64,000 nt of DNA from assembly GCF_022134585.1 (NCBI RefSeq), contig NZ_JAKNCT010000010.1, positions 1-64,000 on the forward strand, written 5' to 3'. This document shows positions 52,151 through 60,503 of the stretch, piece by piece. Below the pieces are notes generated by a model that worked only from the letters and a program-made list of their open reading frames with translations, ran no database searches and was not told the DNA's origin. Source of the stretch: Mesosutterella porci. GTDB lineage: Bacteria > Pseudomonadota > Gammaproteobacteria > Burkholderiales > Burkholderiaceae_F. The position numbers and the translations under genes are program-made. Numbering within the stretch: position 1 is the first letter of the stretch; every line of letters starts with the position of its first letter.

Positions 52151-53278
52151 ATGCGCAAATCACTCGTAGCCGCTGCCTGCGCGGCCGCGTTCGGACTGGG
52201 GGCTGCTGCGGCTCAGGCGGCTCCCTCTGTTTCTGTCTACGGGGCGATCGATGAATACATCGCCGTGAACAATGACAGCGGCACCGTGAGTTCGGCCCTG
52301 AGCTCCGGGGGCTCCACCGGCAGCTATTTTGGCTTCAAGGGAGAGGAGACTCTTGCGGTCTGGGGCGGCACGAAGGCCGTTTTCAAGCTCGAATCGGGCT
52401 TTCTTGCTGATGACGGCACCTATGCCCAGTCCTACGCCGGCAACACCAACAGGATCTTCCATCGCGAGGCCTGGGTGGGCCTGCAGAACCGCCACTTCGG
52501 TCAGATTTCGTTCGGCCGCCAGTACACGCCCCACTTCCTCACCTGGGCGATGAGCGACGTGAACGGGCTCTCTCTGGGCACCGCCTCGTCTCCCTTCTTC
52601 TATCCGGGCCCGGGTGCCACGATGGGCGGCTCCGACCCCACCAATGACGACCTGGTGCGCCGCAACAACTCGATCTTCTGGGCCACCCCGAGCTACGCGG
52701 GTTTCTCTGCCATGGCCTACATGGCCTTCGGTGAGGCGGATAAAACTTCGAGCTCGAACGGCAACGTCTACAACATCGCTCTGCAGTACGCGAAGGGTCC
52801 GCTCTTCATCATGGGCAGCGCCCTCTACCAGAACCTGTCGACCCCGACTCCGGGGTTCTATCGCACGGGCCGCGGCCACGATCAGTACTATGAGCTCGCC
52901 ATGAGCTACGACTTCGGGTTCACGAAGCCCGCGATCCAGTTCGAATGGAAGGAGGGCGACGACACGGCGGCGCGCAACGACTTCTGGCTCGTGCAGATTG
53001 GAACGACTACTCCGATGCTGGGCGGCAGGCTCAACACCACCGCGGCCTACTACAAGAACAGAACACTCAAGAAGTCCGACGCCTACAGCTTCGGCGCGCG
53101 CTTTGACTATGACCTCTCCAAGCGCACGATGCTCTACGCGGGCGTTGAGGCCCTGATCCAGGAAGACAATGCGCAGTTCGCGATTGAAGCCGGCCCTGAC
53201 AGCGCCGAACACTTCGCCACTAGCGCTCCGGGCAACGACACCCAGCAGGTGTTTGTGGGCATCCGCCACCGCTTCTAA
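52151..53278 (+). CDS. Gram-negative outer-membrane porin
   Basis: This 375-residue porin has a signal peptide (MRKSLVAAACAAAFGLGAAAAQA) and alternating beta-strand pattern ending in the terminal aromatic QQVFVGIRHRF. That ending is required for assembly into the outer membrane. Length and motifs (SVYGAIDEYIAVNN, FGRQYTPHFLTWAM) match betaproteobacterial 16-stranded trimeric porins. AAAGGAGAAGACAAC precedes the ATG at 52151. A terminator and a group II intron follow. It is the intact relative of the pseudogene at 45558. Confidence 0.9.
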   Translation: MRKSLVAAACAAAFGLGAAAAQAAPSVSVYGAIDEYIAVNNDSGTVSSALSSGGSTGSYFGFKGEETLAVWGGTKAVFKLESGFLADDGTYAQSYAGNTNRIFHREAWVGLQNRHFGQISFGRQYTPHFLTWAMSDVNGLSLGTASSPFFYPGPGATMGGSDPTNDDLVRRNNSIFWATPSYAGFSAMAYMAFGEADKTSSSNGNVYNIALQYAKGPLFIMGSALYQNLSTPTPGFYRTGRGHDQYYELAMSYDFGFTKPAIQFEWKEGDDTAARNDFWLVQIGTTTPMLGGRLNTTAAYYKNRTLKKSDAYSFGARFDYDLSKRTMLYAGVEALIQEDNAQFAIEAGPDSAEHFATSAPGNDTQQVFVGIRHRF

Positions 53279-53317
53279 GCCAAGCGCCTTTTTCGGCAGA
53301 GGACGTTCCTCGAAAAA

Positions 53318-53365
53318 GCCGCCGTCCCGGAGAGTGACTTCATTCTTCGCAACGGCGGCATTTTT
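53318..53365 (+). terminator. Porin terminator
   Basis: GCCGCCGT (53318-53325) and ACGGCGGC (53352-53359) form an 8-bp stem with a 26-base loop, followed by ATTTTT. The group II intron begins two bases after the T-run. Confidence 0.7.
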
Positions 53366-53705
53366 AGTGCGCTCGGCATGAGCGCGTTCTAACGGGTGAA
53401 AGTCCCGAGTGCAGGAGACAGCCCCAAGCACATAGCCGGAGGCAAGGGTGTCCTCCGCGAGGCGGAATCTGAAGAAAGCCCGAGGCAAACCGCCGATCCG
53501 ACGAACAGGAACCGCATAAGGCATACGAGAAAGGACGAGCCTGCTAAACAAGGTGAAGTCTCAAGCTGTCCGGATTCCGAGGTGTAAGTAAATGCGGCGG
53601 ATGCATGGCGGGAAAGAACGTGTTCTTACCCGAGGAGATCTCGCGGACATGAAGCCTTCCGGTTCATGGAGTAAAGCTTGCCGCGAGAAGTCAGCAAAGG
53701 GCATA

Positions 53706-54493
53706 GTAGCCGGGGCACCAACCCGAGCGAGGCGGCGAACTGCCGGCTGTCGCGAAACGGGAGGCTTCCCCGCCGTGCGCGAGCAGCGCTCCGGCGCTTT
53801 TGACGCCGATGCCCGGGATCGTCATCAAACGTTTCGCATCATCGTTCTCTTTCACGAGCCTGTCATACTTTTGCCCGGCCTGCCGCTCGCGTTCCAAGGC
53901 CCGCAGCCAGCTGTCCCGAAGCTCCAGGATCGCTTCCCGGGTCAAAGGTGACAGCTCATCGGGGTGTTCCTCTATGAACACGGGCAGCTTCCCGGCAATG
54001 AAGGCTGCTTTTTTGGGGACTGTGAAGGCCGTATTCGAGCAGCAGGGCGTGGATCCGATTGCCAGGCTCTATGCGGATCTTCACATAGCCTTGATAAATG
54101 CGCTGCTGGACCTGGAGATCCTGCTGGGCCTGTGTTTCCGCGGCCACAAAGGTGATTCCCGGGATATACCAGGCCCAGGCGATGCAGGCCGCGTCAAGCA
54201 TGTTGTTCTTCTGATGGCCGCCCCGGATGCGCTTCACGTCGCCCGGGTTCAGAAGCCGGCCGTCGTGCCCCGGCGCCTTGACCTTGCGGACGAAGCAGTG
54301 GCCCCGCCGCGGGCCTCCATCAGCACAACGGCGCGGGGCATGTTGAGAGCATCTCAAGCAGTTTCCTGTGTGGGATGCGGGGGCGTCTCAGCACCATCTT
54401 CCGGTCCTTGTCGCAGCCGACGACATCGCAATGGCTTTTGGCAAGATCAATGCCGATGACAACAGCGGGGTTGCCTGAGAAGGTAGAATTCAT
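53706..54493 (-). pseudogene. Decayed IS110-family transposase
   Basis: The minus strand starts MNSTFSGNPAVVIGIDLAKSHCDVVG, the DEDD-type N-terminus of IS110 transposases. Frameshifts follow near 54345 (into HCFVRKVKAPGHDGRLLNPGDVKRI) and again before the C-terminal domain, which reads LMTIPGIGVKSAGALLAHGGEASRFA. That is the conserved HhH-like tail of the family. A further frameshift lies in the RQFAASLGLVP segment, and the sequence ends at the junction with the intron near 53706. The gene is inactive. It lies in the position where the intron reverse transcriptase should be. Confidence 0.8.
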
Positions 54494-54499
54494 GGTGGA

Positions 54500-54645
54500 G
54501 CGCTCCTCTTTTTGGGATAACTCAGAAGATAACCCCGGGCGGGGTTATCTTCTGAGAAATAAGGGCGCTCCTTTTGTTTTCTAATGAAGGTTTCATGATG
54601 GATGGTCGCTGAATAATGCTCCGCTGCAGGGGCTGACCATCCCAT
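54500..54645 (-). ncRNA. Candidate bridge-RNA region of the IS110 element
   Basis: Two strong hairpins lie just upstream of the IS110 transposase start. CTCAGAAGATAACCCC-gggc-GGGGTTATCTTCTGAG (54521-54556) is a perfect 16-bp stem. GGATGGTC (54600-54607) and GACCATCC (54635-54642) enclose a 27-base loop. IS110-family elements encode a structured bridge RNA with two target- and donor-binding loops in this end. Neither hairpin has a T-run, so they are not ordinary terminators. Assignment is inference from position and structure. Confidence 0.35.
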
Positions 54646-54811
54646 TAAACAGGCCGCGAGGCCTGCCTGCCAGACCGGTACGGGCGGTGGTGTGAGAGGA
54701 CGGCGGGCGAACCGCCCGTCTCCTACTCGATTGTCAAGGCTCAGGGGCTTTGAACAAAAGGATTAAATTCACGGCCGCAGTGCTGTGTGCATTTTTTGAG
54801 GAGCGGTTTTC

Positions 54812-55387
54812 ATGAAGATTCTTATTATTGACAGCGGGCTGGCTTACGGCAGCGCCCAGGGCGGACTCAATCACCTTCTGGCCGATACGGCTCGGGAGAC
54901 GCTTGAGGCGCTGGGGCACAAGGTGCAGATCACCCGGCTGCAGGATCCGTACGATCCCGAGAAGGAAAGACAGAAGATCCTCTGGACCGACGCCGTGATC
55001 TACCAGTTCCCGGTCTGGTGGATGGAGCCCCCGGCCGCCCTGAAGAGCTACGAGGACCGGGTGTTCGGCCCCGGCATGATCACGGGCGACGGGCGGCATC
55101 GCGACAACCCTGAATACAACTACGGCACCGGCGGGCTTCTCACCGAGAAGCGCTACATGATTTCAGCCACATGGAACGCTCCCCGTACGGCCTTCACGGA
55201 CCCGAAGGAGTTTTTCGAGGGGCGCGGGATGGATGCCACGTTCTTCGGGCTTCACAAGGCGAGCCAGTTCCTCGGCATGAAGCCGTTGCCTTCCTTTGCC
55301 TGCAACGACGTCATGAAGAACCCGAAGACCGACTCCGACCTCGCACGCTGGAAGGAGCACCTGACCCGCGTGTTCGGAAAGGCCTGA
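54812..55387 (+). CDS. mdaB: MdaB-family NADPH-quinone reductase
   Basis: This 191-residue flavodoxin-fold quinone reductase has the MdaB motifs IYQFPVWWMEPPAALKSYEDRVF near residue 65 and a GTGGLLTEKRYMISATWNAP stretch. It reduces quinones by two electrons with NADPH and FAD, protecting against redox cycling. The length equals E. coli MdaB (193). GAGGAGCGGTTTTC precedes the ATG. It is monocistronic. Confidence 0.85.
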   Translation: MKILIIDSGLAYGSAQGGLNHLLADTARETLEALGHKVQITRLQDPYDPEKERQKILWTDAVIYQFPVWWMEPPAALKSYEDRVFGPGMITGDGRHRDNPEYNYGTGGLLTEKRYMISATWNAPRTAFTDPKEFFEGRGMDATFFGLHKASQFLGMKPLPSFACNDVMKNPKTDSDLARWKEHLTRVFGKA

Positions 55388-55583
55388 TGATCGGCCGGGG
55401 CAAGGGAAAAGTAAAAAATTGTGTACTGGATCGCTCGGGTATTGATTTTTCCTTAAATCCGAGTAAAGTACTCAAGTATGGAACGGGGCCCCATGTCTCC
55501 TGGGCCTCCTTCTGCGGGAGGAAAGAAAAAGCGGCCGGCGACGGCCCGCCTCTCCTTTCCTCCGGGTCAGTCTCCTAGATTTA

Positions 55584-55621
55584 AGCCTTCGGCTCTCTGC
55601 AGAACCGAAGGCTCTTTTTTT
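55584..55621 (+). terminator. Rho-independent terminator downstream of mdaB
   Basis: AGCCTTCGG and CCGAAGGCT form a 9-bp stem with a 12-base loop, followed by a run of T residues (CTTTTTTT). It is about 200 bases past the mdaB stop. The intervening 196 bases have no gene but contain promoter-like AT-rich sequence near 55440, so a short untranslated transcript could also end here. Confidence 0.8.
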
Positions 55622-55654
55622 ATGGGGGCGCGAAGCCCCGCCGGGTCTGCTTTT

Positions 55655-56285
55655 TCAGACGGCTTCGTAGGAGACGGAGAGCTCGCCCTTCCTGAACTTG
55701 ATCTTCGTCACCCGGATCGTTCCGATCTGGGAGGTGTCCGCGATGTGCGTGCCCCCGCAGGGATAGGCGGGGGCTTTCCCAGGTGACGGTGCGCCAGCCC
55801 CGGCCGTCAACAATGCTCTGCCTGAAGGTCAGCTGCTCTTCGGCCGTCTTTTGCAGGAACGCCTAGATGTCCCGCGCCTCGGGCAGGGGCGGAGGACTGC
55901 CGGCATCCCGGGGCTTGAACACAACGCGGCTCTGGCCGGGAAAGTGGTCGCCCTTCTCCGCCAGCCAGCCCTGCGGCTCGAGCCAGGCGGAGAAGAGGTG
56001 GTCTGCGGAGTGCAGCCTCGAGTGCAGGGTCCGCTCGGCCTCATCGACCCGGGCGCGGACGCAGGAGCCCTCGGCAAGGGGGCTCGCCGCGGCATGCACG
56101 ATGCCGCCCGCGCCGTCCTCGAAGACCGCCTCGACCGGCACGCTCGCGGGCGTGCCGCGGTCCGCGGGCTCGTCCCCGCCCTTCAGGTGGAAGGGCGTGC
56201 GGTTGAGCACGACCGCAAAGAGTCCTCCCTCAAGGGGGAAAGCAGGAGAGGACGCGGCAGTCAGCCTTAAGGCAGTCTGGCGCAT
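55655..56285 (-). pseudogene. Broken alanyl-tRNA editing (AlaX-like) gene
   Basis: The minus-strand reading has the AlaX start (MRQTALRLTAASSPAFPLEGG) and the zinc motif LHSADHLFSAWL. A TAG at about 55863 in ARDI*AFLQKTAEEQL interrupts it. A frameshift near 55780 follows, before the second zinc motif YPCGGTHIADTSQIGTIRV. Restored, it would be a protein of about 210 residues that removes misacylated Ser or Gly from tRNA-Ala. The stop and the frameshift make it a pseudogene. No ribosome site problem is visible at the ATG at 56285. Confidence 0.8.
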
Positions 56286-56445
56286 AGTAAAGCCTTTCGG
56301 TGGGCATGGGTGCGGTCCTTCAGTGAGTAAAAAAAATCAGAAGCAGCAGGTCATTTTAAAAGGGCGCCGGTGAAGCGGCTTGCGGGCCGGGGAGCAGGCC
56401 GATAAACTCAAAACTTTCAGGACTTTTTGCTTGAAGGGGGCGCTT

Positions 56446-57552
56446 GTGACCAATCGGGGCCGGCTGCTGCCGTCGGACGCTCTGAGCTGCTTTTTCTTCT
56501 TTACGGCTGCGGGCGGGTACTATTCGCTGCTCACCTCGCGCATGCCCGCCATCAAGGCGGGGGCGGGGGTCGGGGACGCGGAGGTGGGGCTGGCACTGCT
56601 CTGCCTCGGGGCGGCCTCGATCACCGGGCTGCTGTTCTGCGGGCGGCTCATCCGGCGCTTCACCTCGGCGCGTCTCCTGCGGGTCTCCTCGCTCGCGCTG
56701 TTCCTGCTGCTGCCGCTGGCGGGGCTCGCCTCCGGGAAGCTCGCGCTTTTCGCGGTCTTCGACGTCTGCATGAACACGCAGGCGATCCTGCTCGAGGCGC
56801 ACAGCCGCATCCGCCTCATGGGGCGGATGCAGGCGGGCTATAGCCTCGGGTGCATCCTGGGGGCGGCGCTGGGCGCGGCCTTTGCCTGGGCGGGCGCCGG
56901 GGCCTTCGCGAACTTCCTCTTTTTCTCGCTCGTCTGCCTCGCCTGCCGGGCCGTGGCCGGCCGGCACCTGCAGGAAGATCTCCAGCGAAAGGACTCCGCG
57001 CGGCGCTCCCGCCTGCCGCTTTTCGTCTATTTCTGCGGCTTCATGGAGATCTGCGCCTTTTCGAGCGAGGGCGTGGTGGGCGACTGGGGAAGCATCTTCC
57101 TGCATTCCGTGAAGGGGGCGCCGGAGTCGACCGCGGCGCTCAGCTTCGGGGCCGCGGCCGCGGCGATGGCGCTCGTGCGGCTCTTCACCGACGGCCTGCG
57201 CGTGAAGCTGGGCGATGCGCCGCTGCTTGCCGCGGGCGGGCTGCTCGTCGCAGCGGGCTTTGTGGTCGCGATTGCTGCGGACAGCCCCGTGGTCTGCCTG
57301 GCCGGATTCTTCCTTGCCGGCGCGGGCGTGGCTCCGGCCGTCCCGATCGTGATGAGCCGCGCGGGCAGCTGCCCGGGCGTCGACCCGGGGGCGGCCTGCT
57401 CGGCGGTCTCGACGATCGGCTACGGGACGTTGCTGTTCCTGCCGCCGCTGCTGGGCTCGGTGTCCGATTCGATCGGGATGGGAAAGGCGTTTCTTATTCC
57501 GATCGCCTTCGCGCTGCTGCTGACGGCCGGCAGCCTCGTCTTCAGGAAGTGA
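56446..57552 (+). CDS. MFS transporter, YbjJ-like
   Basis: This protein of about 368 residues has twelve membrane segments (SDALSCFFFFTAAGGYYSLLTSRMP as the first). It is like YbjJ and related members of the major facilitator superfamily. The GTG at 56446 follows AAGGGGGCGCTT; an earlier in-frame TTG is possible. The stop overlaps the GTG of the small TorD-like frame by four bases. The substrate is unknown. Confidence 0.75.
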   Translation: MTNRGRLLPSDALSCFFFFTAAGGYYSLLTSRMPAIKAGAGVGDAEVGLALLCLGAASITGLLFCGRLIRRFTSARLLRVSSLALFLLLPLAGLASGKLALFAVFDVCMNTQAILLEAHSRIRLMGRMQAGYSLGCILGAALGAAFAWAGAGAFANFLFFSLVCLACRAVAGRHLQEDLQRKDSARRSRLPLFVYFCGFMEICAFSSEGVVGDWGSIFLHSVKGAPESTAALSFGAAAAAMALVRLFTDGLRVKLGDAPLLAAGGLLVAAGFVVAIAADSPVVCLAGFFLAGAGVAPAVPIVMSRAGSCPGVDPGAACSAVSTIGYGTLLFLPPLLGSVSDSIGMGKAFLIPIAFALLLTAGSLVFRK

Positions 57553-57731
57553 GCGCGGCCGCGGAAAAGGCCTCCGGCAAGCAGAAGAAGTTTCTCGCCG
57601 AGCACCTCGCGCCCTGGGTGGGAGCCTTCTGCGCGGACGTGAGGAAAGGCCCGGGGTTCTACAAGACGGTCTCTTATATAACCGAGGGTTTCCTGCAGAT
57701 CGAAGAAGATCTGCCGGGGTTGCGAGCCTGA
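57549..57731 (+). CDS. Short TorD-like C-terminal fragment
   Basis: This frame of about 60 residues overlaps the MFS stop by four bases (GTGA). KKFLAEHLAPWVGAFCADVRK and YKTVSYITEGFLQIEEDL resemble the C-terminal helix pair of TorD/DmsD chaperones that guard molybdoenzyme signal peptides. The N-terminal two thirds of TorD (about 130 residues) are missing, so it may be a gene remnant or a short coupled protein. A GC-rich hairpin follows at 57795. Confidence 0.45.
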   Translation: MSAAAEKASGKQKKFLAEHLAPWVGAFCADVRKGPGFYKTVSYITEGFLQIEEDLPGLRA

Positions 57732-57794
57732 AAGGGGGGCGCCCGAAGGCGGCGCTTTCCCAGGCCGCTCCCGCTGCCCCGCCCGGAAGACGAG

Positions 57795-57828
57795 AAGCGC
57801 CCGGACTTTTAGGTGCAGCCGGGCGCTT
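57795..57828 (+). terminator. Possible terminator after the TorD-like fragment
   Basis: AAGCGCCCGG and CCGGGCGCTT form a perfect 10-bp stem with a 14-base loop. The T-run is interrupted (TTAGGTTCTCTTTTT), so efficiency is uncertain. Confidence 0.5.
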
Positions 57829-57862
57829 TAGGTTCTCTTTTTGTTAAGCTTTCAAAGCTTTT

Positions 57863-58654
57863 TCAGCGCTCGCTTGCGTTGACCGCGGCGATCGTTGCGC
57901 GCACGGCCCTGAGGGCGGCGTTCCCCTCAGGCAGCTTCATGAGCGACTCGCCCCTGCGGTCGAACTGCTCCACCTCGCTGTCAAAGGGGATGAAGCCGTA
58001 AACCGGGAGGTTGAAGACTTTCTTCAGGTCCTTGTTCGAGCTCTCGTCGCCGGGGATGCGGTTGAGCACTACGCCCATACGCTCGCAGGCCGGGACGTAG
58101 CCGTCGGCGACGAGCTTCTCGATCGTCTTTACGGTCTGCTGGCCGCGGAAGGACGAGTCGGTGACGAGCAGCAGCGTGTTCACGTGATCGGTCACCTGGC
58201 GGTTGATCTGCTCGATGCCCGCTTCGCCGTCGATGAGGATCGTGTCGAACTGGTTCACGAGCTGCGCGAGCGAGTCGTGCAACAGGTCGTTCACCGAGCA
58301 GAAGCACCCCTTCGCGTTCATGTGGCCCATGGCGAGGTAGGAAAAGCCCTCCGCCTCCTGCAGCGCATTGAGGATCAGGTAGTCGAGCTGCTCGGCCACC
58401 TCGGCCTTTTCGCCCGCCGTTCCCTTCTCGGCCGCCTCGAGAATCTTCTCCCTCACCGCGCCGATCGAGCGGCTCGTATCCACGCCCAGCGCGTAGAGCA
58501 GCCCCATCGCAGGGTCGGCGTCGACAACAAGGAGACGGCCGGTCTCGGGGTCGTCCCTGAGCACCCGTGTGAGCATCGTGGTGAAGGCGGTCTTTCCGAC
58601 GCCGCCTTTGCCGCAGACCGCAACGATTTTGCCCTGGATGTGTTTTTCAGCCAT
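57863..58654 (-). CDS. CooC-like P-loop ATPase
   Basis: This 263-residue ATPase of the MinD/CooC type has a deviant P-loop CGKGGVGKT (residues 14-22), DADPAMGL after the first strand, and the CxC motif GCFCSVN (Cys117, Cys119) that binds metal at the dimer interface in CooC/AcsF. CooC proteins help insert nickel into carbon monoxide dehydrogenase, but no CODH gene is present. Here it is last in a minus-strand cluster with the dehydratase activator, so it may help mature or reduce the dehydratase Fe-S clusters. GGAAAAGGAACGG precedes the ATG. Confidence 0.75.
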   Translation of the reverse strand: MAEKHIQGKIVAVCGKGGVGKTAFTTMLTRVLRDDPETGRLLVVDADPAMGLLYALGVDTSRSIGAVREKILEAAEKGTAGEKAEVAEQLDYLILNALQEAEGFSYLAMGHMNAKGCFCSVNDLLHDSLAQLVNQFDTILIDGEAGIEQINRQVTDHVNTLLLVTDSSFRGQQTVKTIEKLVADGYVPACERMGVVLNRIPGDESSNKDLKKVFNLPVYGFIPFDSEVEQFDRRGESLMKLPEGNAALRAVRATIAAVNASER

Positions 58655-58744
58655 TTTTCCGTTCCTTTTCCCTGGCCTGCCCGTGAGTTCGACGTTCTTT
58701 CAGGCAAGGGCCGCGGGTCATGAAAATATGTTTTAGGGCGCCCC

Positions 58745-59491
58745 TCAGAGGGTTGCCCGGGACGCGCCTTCGCGCCGGTGCCGCAGCTTGACCTTTGCCT
58801 CCATCTGCCGGATGGAGGAGCAGGTCTTCTTGTCGGCGCAGGAGCCGCAGTGTCCGGCGAGCTGGCAGGATTTGTAATCAAAGCCCCGGTCTTTCCAGAC
58901 CCCGGCCTTGATCGAGGTGATGAGCTCCGAGGCGGCCTCGGCCGCGGCTTCTAGCCGCCGCACCAGGGCCTCGTTGCCCGTGACCCAGACGAGGTCGACC
59001 GCCTGCACCTGCGGGAAGGCCTCGTGGATGCGGCTGAGAAAGGTCGCGGAGACCGCCTCGAGCCCTTTTTCGGCCGCCTGAGGGGACACCCGCGCCATGA
59101 GCCGGTCTTTTGCGGTCTTCACCATGAAGCCCGGCTGGTCGAGGAGCCTCTGGTGGCGCTGCACGAACTGGTAGAAGACCTCCGAGGTGACCTCCGGGCC
59201 GCGCAGGACCGCGGCCTGGGCGAAGGCGACGGGCTCGCGCGGCAGCTGCGTGAGAGCGGGCCCGATGAGACGCACCCGGTCGCCGCCGGGCAGCGCCTCG
59301 TTCGAGTAAAGGAGGTAGCGCGTCCCCGGGACGCTGTCCGAGCCCAGGTTCGCCCGCGCCTCGCCTTCGAGAATGAGGCCCGCGCGGCCGTTTTTAGCCG
59401 CGGGCTCGATGCCGGCGACCGACAGGCTTTTCGTCTCAAGACCTTCGAGCGCCTTCTGCAGCTCTTCCACTTCTTTTTCAAGCGTGCTCAT
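58745..59491 (-). CDS. Unrecognised protein with a four-cysteine tail, in the dehydratase activator operon
   Basis: This 248-residue protein has an N-terminal coiled-coil segment (LEKEVEELQKALEGLETK), a mixed alpha/beta middle, and a C-terminal cysteine motif with Cys209, Cys215, Cys218 and Cys224 (KSCQLAGHCGSCADKKTC), suited to an Fe-S cluster. The tail reminds me of proteins annotated with carbon monoxide dehydrogenase/acetyl-CoA synthase, but I cannot name a family. It lies 25 bases after the activator gene and 90 bases before the CooC-like gene, so it may be an electron donor or assembly factor for the dehydratases. Confidence 0.65.
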   Translation of the reverse strand: MSTLEKEVEELQKALEGLETKSLSVAGIEPAAKNGRAGLILEGEARANLGSDSVPGTRYLLYSNEALPGGDRVRLIGPALTQLPREPVAFAQAAVLRGPEVTSEVFYQFVQRHQRLLDQPGFMVKTAKDRLMARVSPQAAEKGLEAVSATFLSRIHEAFPQVQAVDLVWVTGNEALVRRLEAAAEAASELITSIKAGVWKDRGFDYKSCQLAGHCGSCADKKTCSSIRQMEAKVKLRHRREGASRATL

Positions 59492-59516
59492 CGATTTTTC
59501 CGCCTCTGCCTTTTCC

Positions 59517-60308
59517 TTAGGCCGCCTTCGAGTGCTCGAGGGCGAAGATCGCCGCGCCGAACGCGCCCATGATCTGGGGGTTCTGCGACAGCGCCGCGAG
59601 CTTCACCCCGAGGTGGCGCTCCAGGGCCTGGGCGAGCGCCTTGTTCTGGGCGCAGCCCCCGGTGAGGGCGAGGTCCTCCTCGAGCCCCACCTTGTAGACC
59701 ATGCCCTTGATGCGCCGCGCGATCGACTCCGTCACGCCCGCGCAGATGTCGGGCAGGGGCATGTTCTGGTTCACGAGCGAGATCACCTCGGACTCGGCGA
59801 AGACCGAGCACTGCTTGGAGATCGGGCTCGGGTTTGAGGACTTGAGGGCGTTTTCCGAGAGCTCGGTGAGCGTGATGCCGAGCACCCGCGCGATCACCTC
59901 GAAGAAGCGTCCGGTGCCGGCCGAGCACCGATCGTTCATCTGGAAGTCCATCACGCGCCCGCGGCTGTTCACCGAGATCACCTTGCAGTCCTGGCCGCCG
60001 ATGTCGACGATCGTGCGCACCGTGGGCGCGATCTCGTGGGCGCCGAGCGCGTGGCAGGATATCTCCGAGATTTCCTCGTTCTTCTGCTGGAAGTTGTTGC
60101 GGCCGTAGCCGGTCGCGGTGAGGTAGGCGATCGGCGTGTCCGGCTCCAGCCCCGCCTTGAGGAAAGCTTCCGTGCGGGCCCGGGCGGCGGTCTTCTCCGG
60201 GCCTCCCAGGGACGGGACGATGGACCAGCCGAGGATTTTCTTCGTTTCATCAATCAGTACGACCTTGCCCGTGGTGCTGCCGAGATCAAGGCCTGCGTAT
60301 AGACTCAT
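59517..60308 (-). CDS. 2-hydroxyacyl-CoA dehydratase activator (HgdC/FldI-type ASKHA ATPase)
   Basis: This 263-residue ATPase of the ASKHA fold has phosphate loops AGLDLGSTTGK and TIVDIGGQDCK. Cys128 (NDRCSAGTGRF) and Cys167 (SKQCSVFAESE) each supply two cysteines per dimer to a bridging [4Fe-4S] cluster. It injects one electron, coupled to ATP hydrolysis, into the dehydratase to start its radical cycle. Only one such gene exists in the window for two dehydratase pairs. ACAGGAGGGC precedes the ATG. A candidate operator lies at 60419. Confidence 0.9.
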   Translation of the reverse strand: MSLYAGLDLGSTTGKVVLIDETKKILGWSIVPSLGGPEKTAARARTEAFLKAGLEPDTPIAYLTATGYGRNNFQQKNEEISEISCHALGAHEIAPTVRTIVDIGGQDCKVISVNSRGRVMDFQMNDRCSAGTGRFFEVIARVLGITLTELSENALKSSNPSPISKQCSVFAESEVISLVNQNMPLPDICAGVTESIARRIKGMVYKVGLEEDLALTGGCAQNKALAQALERHLGVKLAALSQNPQIMGAFGAAIFALEHSKAA

Positions 60309-60418
60309 TTTGCCCTCCTGTGTTCCGGGCCGGAAGCGCTTCCCTTTTTGGGGGGAGGGGAGCCGTGCTCCTGGCTAATTATCTGTGTCTATGAATAGGG
60401 TACCCGACCGGGGAATCC

Positions 60419-60439
60419 GGAACCGTTGCCCAAATGACA
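60419..60439. promoter_or_regulatory. Candidate shared motif upstream of the activator operon
   Basis: GGAACCGTTGCCCAAATG followed by ACA matches the motif at 63291 at 17 of 21 positions. On the minus strand it reads TGTC-N5-GGCA followed by ACGGTTCC. It is 111 bases upstream of the activator start. Confidence 0.45.
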
Positions 60440-60503
60440 CTTCCCTTCCTGTCCCTGAAGGAGAGGAGGACGGCGGGTCCCCGCAGTCCCTCCGGACAAA
60501 ACA

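Larger units (their letters stand above)
53367..54731 (+). mobile_element. Group II intron, 5' and 3' ends only, with internal IS110 insertion
   Basis: The 5' end GTGCGCTCGGCATGAGCGC, then GGTGAAAGTCCCGAG, ACGAACAGGAACCGCATAAG and GAAGTCAGCAAAGGGCATAG are the well-known domain I-IV signatures of bacterial group II introns. They run to about 53715. At the other end, GTGGTGTGAGAGGACGG, a domain VI hairpin (GGCGGGCGAACCGCCC) and TCCTACTCGAT (ending about 54731) are the normal 3' end. No reverse transcriptase gene is present; the interior consists of a decayed IS110-type element. Domain V does not look standard. The intron is therefore dead as a mobile element, and self-splicing is doubtful. Confidence 0.8.

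Noticed and set aside
57863-59491. Carbon monoxide dehydrogenase/acetyl-CoA synthase locus
   Set aside because: Although a CooC-like ATPase and a cysteine-tailed protein occur, no CODH catalytic subunit is present; the neighbours are dehydratase and activator genes.
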